Source: Leptobrachium leishanense (lineage: Eukaryota > Chordata > Amphibia > Anura > Megophryidae). Taken from it: a DNA stretch of 64,000 bases. The stretch's first letter is position 1. Each line of letters begins with the position of its first letter. Below the pieces are notes generated by a model. The model made no database searches and was not told the origin of the DNA. It saw nothing but the letters and a program-made list of their open reading frames with translations. Position numbers and translations under genes: made by a program. Shown here one piece after another: positions 1 to 10,985 of this stretch. The stretch covers positions 333,318,077 to 333,382,076 of the forward strand of contig CM019066.1 of NCBI GenBank assembly GCA_009667805.1. Reading direction: 5' to 3'.

Positions 1-227
1 GTCCTACTACAGACCCAGTGGACGGCCAGCCTGCGTAGAAGCCTTTATAGGTCTTCATATTGCATTTATAGCTATAAATCAGGATAAACATACAGCACCG
101 GTACCTATGGGAAGGTATTGAGGGTATCGAAAGTGTTGGCATTGCAATGTCAATTTTAATGATGAAGTGCTGGGCTTTTTTTGACATATCCTAATGTTGC
201 AGCCTACCTCCATGTAGAAAAAAGTGT

Positions 228-290
228 CAGGGTTATTCAAAGAACTCCGAATTGCTTGAGAAAGGTAACCGAACGCTGAAAATCATTTCA
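228..290 (+). repeat. Family A MITE fragment (left end only)
   Basis: About 60 bases match the left end of the family A MITE seen complete at 24821-25728: the terminal CAGGGTTATTCAAAGA, then the first half of the subterminal hairpin (GGTAACCGAACGCTGAAAATC). The match stops near 290 and unrelated sequence follows, so this is a truncated relic. The 227 bases before it show no feature I recognise. Confidence 0.7.
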
Positions 291-481
291 TGGATAAATA
301 CAACTATTATCTTTTTCCAGTGTTCTACCTCCATCTGCGCTAATGACAGCTTACCGTAAATCAGTGGCGTAACTAGAAACCTGAGGGCCCTGGTGCAAGA
401 ATCCATGAAGGGCCCCCCCAACCCCCCCAAAAAAAGATCTATATTTTTACTTTTTTTTCCCCTGCAATATAAAAAAAGATA

Positions 482-1016
482 GTATTGCCCCCAGCTGACA
501 CGGATATATACTGTATATTGCCCCAGCTCACATGGATATATATATTGCCCCAGCTCACATGGACATATATATTACCCCCAGCTCGCATGGACATATATTG
601 CCCCCAGGCCACACATGGATATTTTTGCCCCCAGCTCCTGTATAAATTTGCCCCCAGCTCCTGTATATATTTGCCCCCAGCTCATGGATATATTTGCCCC
701 AGCTCATGGATATATTTGCCCCCAGCTCATGGATATATTGCCCCAGCTCATGGATATATTTGCCCCCAGCTCATGGATATATTGCCCCAGGTCATGGATA
801 TATTTGCCCCCAGCTCATGGATATATTTGCCCCAGCTCATGGATATACTGCCCCAGCTCATGGATATATTGCCCCAGCTCATGGATATACTGCCCCCAGC
901 TCATGGATATACTGCCCCAGCTCATGGATATATTGCCCCAGCTCATGGATATACTGCCCCCAGCTCATGGATATACTGCCCCAGCTCATGGATATACTGC
1001 CCCAGCTAATGGATAG
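482..1016 (+). repeat. Minisatellite, about 19-24 bp unit (CAGCTCATGGATATATTTGCCCC)
   Basis: Roughly 25 imperfect copies of a unit reading CCCCAGCTCATGGATATAT, with TTTG, TTG or ACTG linkers. Early units carry CACATGGA; later ones are shortened to CATGGA. Stops are rare, so all three forward frames stay open for 130-174 codons and predict repetitive peptides such as HGYIAPA. Nothing supports translation. The unit is related to the array at 13394-14117 read on its minus strand. Confidence 0.92.
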
Positions 1017-1037
1017 ATTTTCCCCCAACTCTTATGG

Positions 1038-1387
1038 GTATATAGGGCCCCCCAGCTCACCTCAGGCTCCTCTGCTGCCGCCGTTCCTCTCCGTGGTGAG
1101 CGGCCGCTGAAAGCATGCAGCCTGGCCGCTCACCGGAAACCACCTGACCAGCGCAGCCGAGTTCTCGCGAGATCTCGTGCGCTGGTCAGCTAGTTCCCAT
1201 CCCACGTGAGCGGCCAAGCTGCAAGCCAGCGGGCCGATCGCAGGGAGGGGAACAGCCGGCGGCGCTGCTCCCAGATTCCGGCGCTTTTTGCCGGAATCTG
1301 GCGGCGGCGCTGGGCCCCCCTCCAGTGGCGGAATGCCAGGGCCCGGTCGCAACTGCGACCGCTGCGACCCTGGTACTTCCGCCACTG
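1038..1387. repeat. GC-rich palindromic block at the right end of the hAT element
   Basis: A CpG-rich segment following the minisatellite. It holds several short inverted repeats: GTGAGCGGCC with GGCCGCTCAC (1096-1134), TGACCAGCGCA...TGCGCTGGTCA around TCTCGCGAGA (1146-1188), AGATTCCGGC with GCCGGAATCT (1272-1301), and the terminal foldback 1324-1387. Order and composition resemble the block beside the minisatellite in the element at 13056-14213. Antisense frames here are composition artefacts. Confidence 0.7.
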
Positions 1388-1395
1388 CCGTAAAT

Positions 1396-2690
1396 TAACA
1401 CATCCTATACTTTGTGCAGGAAGCATTAATTTACTGTCATCCTAAGGCAGCTGTGATGGAAAAGTATGTTTATATAGTAACTGTATTGCAATTTAATAAA
1501 AGCACTTGTCTAGTTTAGGAACTTTTGCCTGTTATCTCAATACAGTATAATTAGGTGACAGTTTTGCTTTAAGCAATGTGCCATTCTGCTGGTTTTTTTA
1601 GAGAAGATATAAAACTTTACGTTTTCCCTCAAAACCCTTGGCACGGAAGATAAAAGGTACCAAAGGAAAACTTACCGAACAATAAGAAAAAAGATGGAAA
1701 TCAGGCCAATACTCAGGTGCAAAGGGTCTGTAATTAAAACCACGCAGATAAAGAGTTATCCGTCAACGGATTGATAGGGAAAGGAGGCTTAAAAATAATA
1801 AAAACCTGCACAAAAAGAAGCCCGTTCCGATGTATTAAAATGGACCATCAGTACGAAGCACTTACGGTAATGCGGTTCACAGAACCTGGATAGGTATTTC
1901 AATCTGACGCCAAGACTAACATTTGTAATCCTTTAAATGCACTTAAGAAATTGATGTTACAGCCCCACAATCTGTTAGGGGGCTTGCTTCCTGGCTGATT
2001 GCAAAGTATCCCACTGTTAATTGGATAATCAGAATGTGATCCGCGTTCTGGTTCTCGGATTATCTAAGGCAGTCTTCCCTGTGACGCGTTGAACCGGCAT
2101 CGTCCCACTCTGGGTATTCTGACCCTTAATGTAGATAAGTGGTATTTTTCATCAATCTTAGCCTGCATTAAAAAAAGGGAAATGTCATTTCGATGTGTGG
2201 CGGTTTAACTTAATTCAACATCTTTTAATTTAATATCTTGGAAAAGTTGCTTCATGTACGACCTGGCTAACACTTCTGCTGATGGAATGTCCTAAAGGCG
2301 TTGTCTGCCGTCTTAATATCCTGTGTCCGGTACATTGTGTATGCTACAAATCCACATCCACTTTATCATATCTTATTACACTAATTTTTTCCCCTTGCGA
2401 CTCTTGTCCTTCGGAAGTCGGCTTTCACTCCTGACTTTAGTGGATTTTAAAGCAAAATTATTTTTCCCAACTCGGCTGTGTTTTTGTACCTTGAAACACG
2501 AGAGAAATAACAATAAGAGGTATTTACAACCACCATTGTGGCATTGAGACATTCACCATAGTTACTACCAATGGTAAAAAGCGCTGTTGTTGCAAATACA
2601 GTGAGCTTCAGGTAACCAGAGAAGACACATTCAACAATGGCAGGCAAAGTTGCTGAATACGAGAAAAAAGGTGGGTTTGTGAGGGTCCTG
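1396..2690. other. Low-copy DNA, nothing recognised
   Basis: No terminal inverted repeat, tandem repeat or plausible exon could be supported. Open frames here are short and lack good flanking splice signals. Composition is ordinary (about 40 percent GC). Confidence 0.5.
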
Positions 2691-2855
2691 AGGACGTGCA
2701 ACGGCACTAGTGGCCTGCTCTACGGTGGGGCCCGCTCAGGTCTCACAAGGTTTTAGCTCGATAGTGCCATTACAGGGACAACTACTCCATATGCAAATCA
2801 GACTGCAAACACCCAAAAAGGGCAGCCAGTACTGAATGCCAAGGACATCATCCCT

Positions 2856-2883
2856 GCACGATCGTTTCGGCACGATCGTTTCG
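2856..2883. repeat. Tandem 14-bp duplication with embedded CGATCG palindrome
   Basis: GCACGATCGTTTCG occurs twice back to back. It sits beside GGCCTTCTTAGGCC, a short inverted repeat. The motif style (GTTTCGG ... CTCGTCAGGAGG) resembles centres of anuran foldback repeats, but I cannot assign a family to the surrounding 2700-2990. Confidence 0.6.
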
Positions 2884-3284
2884 GCCTTCTTAGGCCTCGT
2901 CAGGAGGGTATAGCCTACTTTAAATTCCTGCCAAGTACCATGTACCGATGCATAGAACACAGATAAGGGGAAAGATCATTTAACACTTTGAAGTATAGAA
3001 GTGCAGGCTGTTTAAATCCATTAAACTATTTTAAACTCAATTAAAAATGCTTACCATAAGCAATTAAAATATGATCGAATCCTTTTTATTTTCTCTCCAT
3101 TTTAAAAAAAATACATACAATTTTAAATGGGATGGGACTTCATGATTTCATTTGGCTGTAAAAACTTTTCATGTGTCTTGTCCCTCTGACAAAACACAAC
3201 AGCCCTCCCCTCTCCTGTGTCTTCGTGTATTTAAAATATATACAGTTACTGTTGCTTTTGACAAAGTTCCTGCTTAAATTTATG

Positions 3285-3838
3285 GGAGTGTCAGGGAGTG
3301 CCGCGAGAATTCATAGGACTCCATTGAGGCAGATGTGCCGGTCACATGACCTGCCGGATCTTGCTTCGCGAGATCCAGCAGGTTGGTGTAGTGATCCGCA
3401 GGGGGAGACTGGGGGACTTTTTCCCCCAGTCTCTCCCTGCTCTCGGCAGACGGAGGAGGCAGTTGGAGCCAGGGTCCTCACCGTGGGATAGGAGGGGAGT
3501 ATCTGATTTATAGATTTTTACTGATTTCTGCTGGTGCTAACGGATTCTGCAGCAGCGGAATCCGTTAGCACCAAGACCAGGCTGTGGTTAACTTTTGTGT
3601 AACTGCAGCTGGATGTTAATTAGCGTTAGTATATTGTAATACTAATGCTAAGTATAGGGAGCGCAAAGTACAGTAAGCTCGCGCTCAAAAGAGCAGGATT
3701 CTAATCGCTAACGGGTTTTTTAACCCGTTTGCATTTGGATTTTAATATAGGTGGCCCACGCTAGGGCCACCAGGGCTAACGTTAACGCTCACTAAGGTGA
3801 GCGCTAACGTTAGCACCAAGAATGTAATGGTGCCCTTT
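3285..3838. mobile_element. GC-rich MITE, related to the element at 51128-51872
   Basis: Shares ordered motifs with 51128-51872: GAATTCATAGGACTCCAT, a CGCGAGATC / CGCAAGATC stretch, GGAGACTGG followed by CCCCAGTCTC, GGTGCTA ... TTAGCACCA, and a block reading GGGAGCGCAAAGTACAGTA. The right part has a foldback GCTAACGTTAACGCTCAC / GTGAGCGCTAACGTTAGC (3773-3813). The right edge near CACCAAGAATGTAATGG resembles the TTGGTGCTAAC / TGTAAT ends of 34106-34235. The left edge is approximate and no target duplication was found. Confidence 0.6.
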
Positions 3839-5023
3839 GTGTCTATTGGCGTAACTCTTCACTGATGAAAGCGTACTACAGCCGTTTTCTCGTGTACTAT
3901 CCATTGACATAATCAGAATATGTTTTGTTCATTACAAATGATAATAAAAAAGTAACCTTGGTTGGCATTAAACTAGAAGGATAATAAACAGATAGCTGAA
4001 ATGATGGCAAGCCTTTCTCATTCATAGCACTGGTATCCAAATTCACGTTGGAAATGAAATGGTTGTTGGGAAAGAAGAAAGAAAAAAACCTCAATCAGCG
4101 TATTTGAATCATTAATTTGAAATAAGGTGGTTTTCAAATAGGGGTCAGGAAAAGTTAATGGGTCAGAGAGAGTACTGCCAAAACCATTCATCATACCAGA
4201 TGAGGTTGGCACAGCAATCATGAAATAAAAAAAGTTATAATGTCCAGAATACCCTCATGCATGCACTCAGTAACTTTCCAAATAAATCAGGGGAGCACGG
4301 ACAGGTGCTGGCATTTTTTAACATTTTTATTGATATGCCAGACATCTGAAAATGTCCTCTGTCATGTATACCAACATAAGACACGAAGCGATACACTATA
4401 CACTATACAAAATCGAAGCATCAGACGCATTCATCTATTTAAAAATATTAAATGTGTGTCGAGTTATGAAGGCAATAATAACATGTTTATTGTATGGTAA
4501 TGGAGTGAGGGAATTGAAATCAGATCAATTTAATAAGAAATGAGACGTTTGTTAAATATAGATTTTTGCAAAGGATGTGTGGAATATGGGTTTTTATGTA
4601 ACTACGTATTTTAGCAGTATCAGTTAAAGTCAAAGATTTACTCTGGACCTGAAGTGTAAGGGCCACTTTCAAACTATCACAAACAAATAGTATGTATCAG
4701 GTATCATCCAAAAATACAACTGTTTAGTTACTTTTACAATTCTGGAAGACAGATCCTCATAAATATTGTATTATGGGTTTCTTCTAGACCTCACAGATTT
4801 CCTGAATGAAATGTCAATATAGCAAGCTGAATCAAAGTGTAAAAGAACACTGTCAGCAGCCTGGGAGAATTCCGTAGTTGTTTTCAGGTCTCAGAGTGGC
4901 TTTAGCTTGGTGGGCATCACTTAAATGATGAGCCCCAGGGAGATATCCTCTTGACATCCATCATTATGCTTCCCGCCACCATCATGGACAGAAATATATG
5001 AACCTCCATCCTATGGAACTCAC

Positions 5024-5184
5024 CAGGGTTCAGCGCAGTCAGGTATACACCTTGGCATCCAGTTATGTACATAACAAAAGCCAAACCTCGTTTCTTGACA
5101 ACATTTCTCATAAATTCAGAAACTTGAGGAGAAGTGCCTGATTCTTCAGCGGACTTAATGTACCGCACCAGCCAGAAATATAGC
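5024..5184 (-). other. Candidate internal exon (unidentified protein), weak
   Basis: On the minus strand a pyrimidine-rich tract ending TTTTTCTCTGAG precedes 161 bases that stay open in one frame and end at CCCTG followed by GTGAGT, a consensus 5' splice site. The 53 codons read starting LYFWLVRYIKSAEESG and include FMRNVVKKRGLAFVMY. I do not recognise the protein. The intron phases would differ at the two ends (2 and 1). No neighbouring exons were found on this strand that obviously join, so chance remains quite possible. Confidence 0.22.
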
Positions 5185-5992
5185 CTCAGAGAAAAATATA
5201 ATAAATTTAGGAACTCCTCTAATACTTCTACACAAAATGTTTAAATGTTCCCTGTTGGCATGATTGACTACTTTCCGATCCATTGTTCTTGTTTCAGGTT
5301 GAGCTATTTTTCTTACGTTATAGCCACCTAGTTACTTAGATCCTTCCTAAAGGCATCCAATGACATGGTCTGATCGCCTCCTAATTTGGTTGACCATCCA
5401 GTTCTCCTTCTTCAACCCATTGCATGTAATGTCTTCATGCTGGACACATTTTGTATAGTTTAATAGCAGTGCCAGTGAACTTTAGAGCTATTTCCAAGAA
5501 AACAAGGGAGTTGAGGTCTTGTTTGATATGTTGGGGAATCACAAAGCTGTGTCATGGCCCCTCTGGCCTGGGAATATTCAAGGTACTACTGCCCCTTAAG
5601 TGACCTGGCTGAACTCATTTCCAGCATTCCCAGTCAGGGTTCCATGCTGCCCCCAATCCATTCATAGACCTTTTATTCCTGAGTTTCCACCATCAGCCTG
5701 GAGATAATTAGTGATCGCAAAATGGTCCAAAACTTTGTTGCTAGTGAACGAAGACTTGATAGATTCCAGATTTTTAGACGCCTCATACAAAATATTGACT
5801 TTTTGTTGTTGGGAAAAAAAATTAACAGCGGTGGTGTTGTGATGAGGTCATACCTACATACTGTATGTGATGGAATTTGTGTTTATTTCACTGTTGGAAG
5901 ATAGTGAAAGATACAATCCTAAAGGTAACAGAACTTAACATTGACATAGCTCTGGAATGCGCCTCGCTTTTTCATATTCCTATTTCCACCAG

Positions 5993-6136
5993 AACGTTGA
6001 TGAAATCATGAGCAGTTTACCTGACTGCTCCACCCTTTATCACGCTCAACTGGAGATCTGCCCATGTTCTGACAATGCAAAGTGGATTCCAAATGTAGAG
6101 TCATTAAGTTCAATAAATGCTCTGGTTACTGTCAAG
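5993..6136 (+). other. Candidate internal exon, 48 codons, phase 0-0 (unidentified)
   Basis: A strong-looking acceptor (CATATTCCTATTTCCACCAG) is followed by exactly 144 open bases and then GTCAAG with GTAGGC, a good donor. The frame reads NVDEIMSSLPDCSTLY and continues with CPCSDNAKWIP and SINALVTVK. Length divisible by three and cysteine-containing, non-repetitive composition favour a real exon, but I do not recognise the family. The opposing candidate at 5024-5184 argues for caution. Confidence 0.28.
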
Positions 6137-7040
6137 GTAGGCAAATAAACTAAATTTCATTCACCATCACTGGAATCAATAAACAACCTGTGCTTCCATG
6201 AGGGCCTACCTTCCTTTTCTAGATGGTCTGAGGTTTGGCTTCTGTGGGATCCTAATTTGCAGCACTATCTCTCATCTTGTTTTAACCTGTTCTCTAGGAC
6301 TCTGTCTATGACAGTTATGTAACGAAGCATCTTCTGACCTTAGAGTACCTCAAAAAATTGAGATGAAGGGGAAGATGTTTAGAGTGTGTGAATTGCTAAT
6401 ACCACTTTTTCCCACTTACCTTTATATAACTACATTTCCGGTCTCTTTGTCCAGTGTTCATTGATGCATTTAGTGAGGTCTGCCCTGAAATTAGGACTGG
6501 AGCCTTTACAAAGAAGAAAATATAAAGTTGCAGATATCAGAGCTCCAATATCTGCCAGAAATAGACTTAAGCGGATTGCTAAGCACTTTCAATTGATTGG
6601 CTGCGCAGTTTCACTGTGATTACTGATTGCAACCTGAACCTATGGTAAGGAATAAATTACCCCTTAAAGAACGTAATTAGAACATTGCAAGTCACCCAGA
6701 GCTCCCATCAACGTATGAAGACTCTTGGCTTTGTACCTCTCTGTGCTCTATGAACCTTTCCTTGAATTGCGATTTAGTTCTTTTAAGTTATACTTCATGT
6801 CGCATGTAAAATACAAATAAACTTTAATATTGCCGTAATCCATTTGACTAAGAAATCTTTTAATTATGTTTCAGAGAGGTTAATTCCTTCAATAAGATTT
6901 GGGGAATCTGCCTAATAAAACACCAAAAAATTGTTGATTTGGTTTTTAAAAGTAAAAACATTTATTAGCAATATAAAACTAAAAATTGTAGTCAAAGCAA
7001 TACATTTTCCATTGACACAAATGTCGCAGACAGCTAGATA

Positions 7041-7520
7041 TTGCTTATAAACTACCTGGCCAAAATAGACACATTCTAATATTTAGTTGGACCTCCTTTG
7101 GCTTTGATTACGGCACCCATTCGCCGCGACATCTTTTTGATACATTTATACAATGTTACAACATTTATTTCCATCCAGAGTCGCATTAATTTGTGTCAAG
7201 ATCTTGCATTGATGACGGGAGAGTCGGAGCGTTGCCTAAAGTCTTCTCCAGCACATCCCGAAGATTCTCATTGGGGTTAAGGTCTGGATTGTGTGGTGGC
7301 CAATCCATGTGTGAAAATGATGTCTCATGCTGCCTGAACCACTCTTGCACAATTTGAGCCCAATGAATCCTGGCATTGCCATCTTAGAATATGCCTGTGC
7401 CATCTGAGAAGAAACAATCCACTCATGGAAAATTTGCTCTTTTAGTATAATCAGGGAGTCAGCTGAGCTCATCTATTGCCAGCGGAAACATATTATTCAC
7501 TGCAGTAAGTATCCAGTGGA
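7041..7520 (-). pseudogene. Decayed Tc1/mariner-like transposase, 3' part, DD37E-type spacing
   Basis: Read on the minus strand across frames, the segment gives the C-terminal catalytic part of a DDE transposase: [15 protein letters not shown], then [18 protein letters not shown] (about 7396 down to 7240). These match the second catalytic Asp and the final Glu of the Tc1/mariner DDE domain. I count 37 residues between that Asp and the Glu, unlike 34 in the two young Tc1 copies here. A stop (TAA) precedes DGN and a stop follows near 7190. The plus-strand text CCTCCTTTGGCTTTGATTACGGC at the left is typical of Tc1-like 3' ends. The N-terminal half and a second inverted end were not found. Confidence 0.75.
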
Positions 7521-8899
7521 AGGCTCGCACCTACTTGCTTCAAAGTGGTAACCATTTTTTTAAAATTATAATAAATATCAGTCACTCTGCTAATCTTCTT
7601 TCCTGAAGCGACTGTGAGGTCCTATTTCGGAGGTCCTCTTTTCTTTAGATTTTTTTTTAAAGTTTTTAACAAGTTGTAGCCATCTTACAGTTGGTGCTAT
7701 CTGATGAAGGACAGGTAAGACAGAACAGTTGTCGGAATGCAGCAATATGAAGGTATTATTTGTTATGTTTATAGCCCTCTTTTTCTCAGATTTGCCACAT
7801 AAGGATTGTTACCTCTCTAGTGATTTGTTTTGACGGTGTCACCTTGGTTCTGTTGGGATTTTTTTTTTATCTTCGTCCTGTATGATTTACAAAAGTAACG
7901 TCCCGGAAAGCAGATTTATAGCCTATTTATAATTTGAAGATAAATGCATCCTGATATGTTATGACTATAGCAGCGTACAGGTACTCCTTTCCGGATCACC
8001 CAGATTAAGGTTTTCCTTTGCACGTCTTCCTTAATGGCGTCCCCTGATAGTGAATGTCTTCAGTAGTAAGGATGAATGAGATGCCCTGAAGACCTTCATA
8101 CAGAATTTGCACGGGACATGTACGAACCAGGAGCCAGATCTTGTAAAACAATGGAACGAACGCCAGCCTGCTTCACTCTTGACGCAAACTGGCAAAAGCT
8201 GTAAAGGAATACTAGAAGCTAATAAATTCTCTACTGTAATATGAGATGCTAAAAAACAAGGATATCTCTTTATTAGAATTACTAATTTTATTGCACACAA
8301 TTGATATTAATTACATATTTTTCACAATTTTTACTCAAATTCTCAATTTTTAGGAAACAAACACCATAGTAATTTCTTTTTACCCATTTGGTGTTATTCT
8401 GAACATAAACGTAAAGATACCTCTGTTGATATCTATACAATTGTAAATGTACATTAAATTCGTAGCTTTTTTTTTACCTTCCTTTTTTCTTGGCTAGAAT
8501 TGGAAAAGACTTGCTCATTCACATAGGAGATGGTGTGGAAGTTCATAACAAAACAATAACAATTAGGATAAAAAAATCTCAGAAGATCAGATTTCACGTA
8601 TTTGACTATTACTAATCCATAGCTACATATGATGATCATAACTCCCTACACAGACAACGATTGGTATCATTGTATTGACACAATTCCAATATACTCACAT
8701 ACTCCATCAGCCGAATAGAACAAATAACTGATCTTTCCTTAACAGCCATTCTTATCCAAAGATGGACAACATCCATAACCACTATAGCTGCCAGGTATAA
8801 AGAAATGGTATGCTTCATACTGATGTCTTTTTGCTCTTTTATTTTGTCTCTCACTTTTTAGTTGACACCGTGAAAACTGCAAGAAATAAAAAACATATT
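7521..8899. other. Low-copy DNA, one weak terminal-exon candidate
   Basis: Nothing repetitive recognised. At 8739-8876 on the minus strand a textbook-like acceptor (TTTTTTATTTCTTGCAG) precedes 45 open codons ending in TAA, reading FSRCQLKSERQNKRAKRHQ and later GSYSGYGCCPSLDKNGC. I do not recognise it and treat it as speculative. Confidence 0.35.
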
Positions 8900-9740
8900 C
8901 AGGTTTATACATAGAGAATCGAAAAGTCACCGTATGTTCGGTGACTTTTCGTTCACTTCAATTCGGCGTGATTTTGCGATCCTATTACAGCGACCCTGCG
9001 GTGTATTCAGCAAGCACCACAGGGTCCCCGAAGTGCAAGGAAAACCCGCCGCAAACTCGGCGAACACTCACCGCCAACCCGCCGAACGCTCACAGCAAAA
9101 CCCGCCGAACACTCACTAAAACCCACAAACCAGCTAGATTAACCCCGCCGATAACGCCAGAGAAACGCGAGCAGCCACCGATCACAGAGCAGAGCAGCCG
9201 CCGGAAAAAGCCGGCACTGCATACGAATGGAGTGGAAAAAAAACAGTTTGCTTGAATGTTTGAAATTTGAAACGGTGTTTACAGAAAAAAGAAAAAACAA
9301 TTAAAAAATATTCGCAATAAAATCCCAAAAAATGCTTAAAAGATCCTAAAAAAAACTATGAAAAAAGAGACTTTTTACTGCAGAATATTATAATTAACAG
9401 TTTATTAGATAGTGAATTAAAACAGGAATATTTTTAACATTGAAGCCTATGGGATTCGCCTGAATAAATCTGCCGCATGAAACCACCGAACAGCAGGGCA
9501 ATTCGGCAACTTTTCACTGCTGGTTTTTGTTCTCTGAATAGCGGAAGCATTGCTTCTCTATGGGGGTTTCACTGCCCTCGAACAGGCACCGAACAGGCAC
9601 CGTATGTGCAGGCAATTCGCCAGGATTTGGCGCAATGTCTGCTCTCTGAATAGCCGAATGGCCAGGAAAGGTAACCGTACGCTTAATTTAACTGTTCGGT
9701 TACCCTTCGGCCATAATTCGGTTCTCTTTGAATAACCCTG
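8900..9740 (-). mobile_element. Family A MITE, copy 1 (left end degenerate)
   Basis: Runs from a degenerate end (CAGGTTTATACATAGAGAAT) into the subterminal hairpin CGAAAAGTCACCG...CGGTGACTTTTCG and ends GAATAACCCTG. Interior shares blocks with the other copies: AAAAGCCGGC, AACAGTTTGCTTGAATG, AGTTTATTAGATAGTGAATT, ATATTTTTAACATTGAAGCC and the CCTCGAACAGGCACCG stretch. No transposase. The hairpin that is distal in 24821-25728 is at the left here, so orientation is reversed. Confidence 0.85.
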
Positions 9741-10104
9741 ATAATGTTCAAAATATGCATAGACACAGTCCTTTACAAATCTCTCATGCAAAATGAACAT
9801 GTCTTTCCAACAGAAATATGATGAATCCAGTTACATGATTAACAGATCACATAGTCCATGTAAAGTGATATAAAACATTATACACACTATAAAAACAAAA
9901 GTGGAGGGAAATATAATCATTCATAACTGGAGAGTGTTAAAACCTTGTCGATGCTCCCATCCCCAGTGTTGGCAATATGCAGAATGTTCCAATAGAATTC
10001 CTAGGCACGCCTGTTTTATCCAATCCTTTTGGCAGCGGCCAGGAAAACATTCGGAGAACATGTATAATAGCAGATGCACATTGTGCAAAACCAAACTATC
10101 CAAA
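9741..10104. other. Spacer between two MITEs, nothing recognised
   Basis: About 360 bases of ordinary sequence separate copies 1 and 2 of family A. No supported feature. Confidence 0.5.
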
Positions 10105-10985
10105 CAGGGTTATTCAAAGAGATCCGAATTGCTGGAGAAAGATAACCGTACGCTGAAATTCAGTGTTCGGTTACATTTCCTGGCCATTCGGCTATTCAGA
10201 GAGCAAGCAGTTCGCTAAATCCTGGCGAATTGCCTGCACATACGGTGCCTGTTCGGTGCCTGTTCGAGGGCAGTGAATCCCCATAGAGAAGCAATGCTTT
10301 GTCTATTCAGAGAACACAAACCAGCAGTGAAAGGTTCCCGAAATGCCCTGCCATTCGGTGGTTTAATTCGGCAGGTTTATTCAGGCGAATCCCATAGGCT
10401 TCAATGTTAAAAATATTCCCTATAATCCAATATCTAACAGTGGATTATAATATTCTGCAGTAAAGAGTCTCTTTATTGATAGATTTTTAAGGATATTTTA
10501 AGAATTTTTCTTGATTTTTTTTTTTTTACAATACTTATTGTTTCTGTAACAGCCCTTTTTATTATCATTCCCTGGACCTCCTATGTAAATTTCAGCCATT
10601 TTTGCAAACATTCTTTGCAAACAGCGTTTCACTTTTCAAACATTCAAGCAAACTGGTTTTTTTAATTTATTCACTCCATTCGTCTGCGGTGTCGGCTTTT
10701 TCCGGCGGCTGTGCTGCGTGTGATCAGGTCCTGTTCGGGTTTTTCCTGCGTTTTTGGCAGGGTTAATCCAGATATTTTTGCGGGTTTTTGGTGTGCCTTC
10801 ACCGGGTTTTGCGGTGAGTTGTCGGCGGGTTTGCGGTGACTTTTCCCTGCAATTCGGGGACCCTGTGGTGCTTGCTGAATACACCGCGGGGTCGCCGAAA
10901 TGGGGTCGGCAAAACGAACCGAATTGAAGAGAACGAAAAGTCACCGAACGTGCGGTGACTTTTCGATTCTCTTTGAATAACCCTG
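10105..10985 (+). mobile_element. Family A MITE, copy 2
   Basis: Begins CAGGGTTATTCAAAGAG and ends CTCTTTGAATAACCCTG, a clean inverted repeat of about 17 bases. The left subterminal hairpin contains ATAACCGTACGCTGAA, the right one CGAAAAGTCACCGAACGTGC with CGGTGACTTTTCG. Flanks (AAA left, TAT right) do not form an obvious target duplication. Short open frames on both strands are not conserved as proteins between copies. Confidence 0.88.

Larger units (their letters stand above)
362..1387. mobile_element. Non-autonomous hAT-type element carrying a minisatellite
   Basis: The element starts CAGTGGCGTAACTAG and ends TTCCGCCACTG, so the outer 8 bases (CAGTGGCG) are inverted repeats. It is flanked by a perfect 8-bp direct repeat CCGTAAAT at 354-361 and 1388-1395, the hallmark of hAT transposition. 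There is no transposase. Inside lie a minisatellite (482-1016) and a GC-rich block with palindromes (1038-1387). The right end also has a second inward copy of the terminus (CAGTGGCGGAA near 1324), so the last 64 bases can fold on themselves. Termini and target duplication are seen directly; the superfamily is inferred. Confidence 0.88.
3839..7040. other. Low-copy region with weak exon candidates
   Basis: No transposon signature is visible. Two stretches combine an open frame with good splice-like borders, on opposite strands (5024-5184 minus, 5993-6136 plus), so at most one can belong to a single simple gene. A further minus-strand frame at 4018-4221 is non-repetitive but has poor splice borders. 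The rest is unassigned. Confidence 0.4.

Noticed and set aside
485..1110. Overlapping open frames of 133-174 codons
   Set aside because: They translate the minisatellite in all three frames; no start context, domain or non-repeat portion supports a gene.
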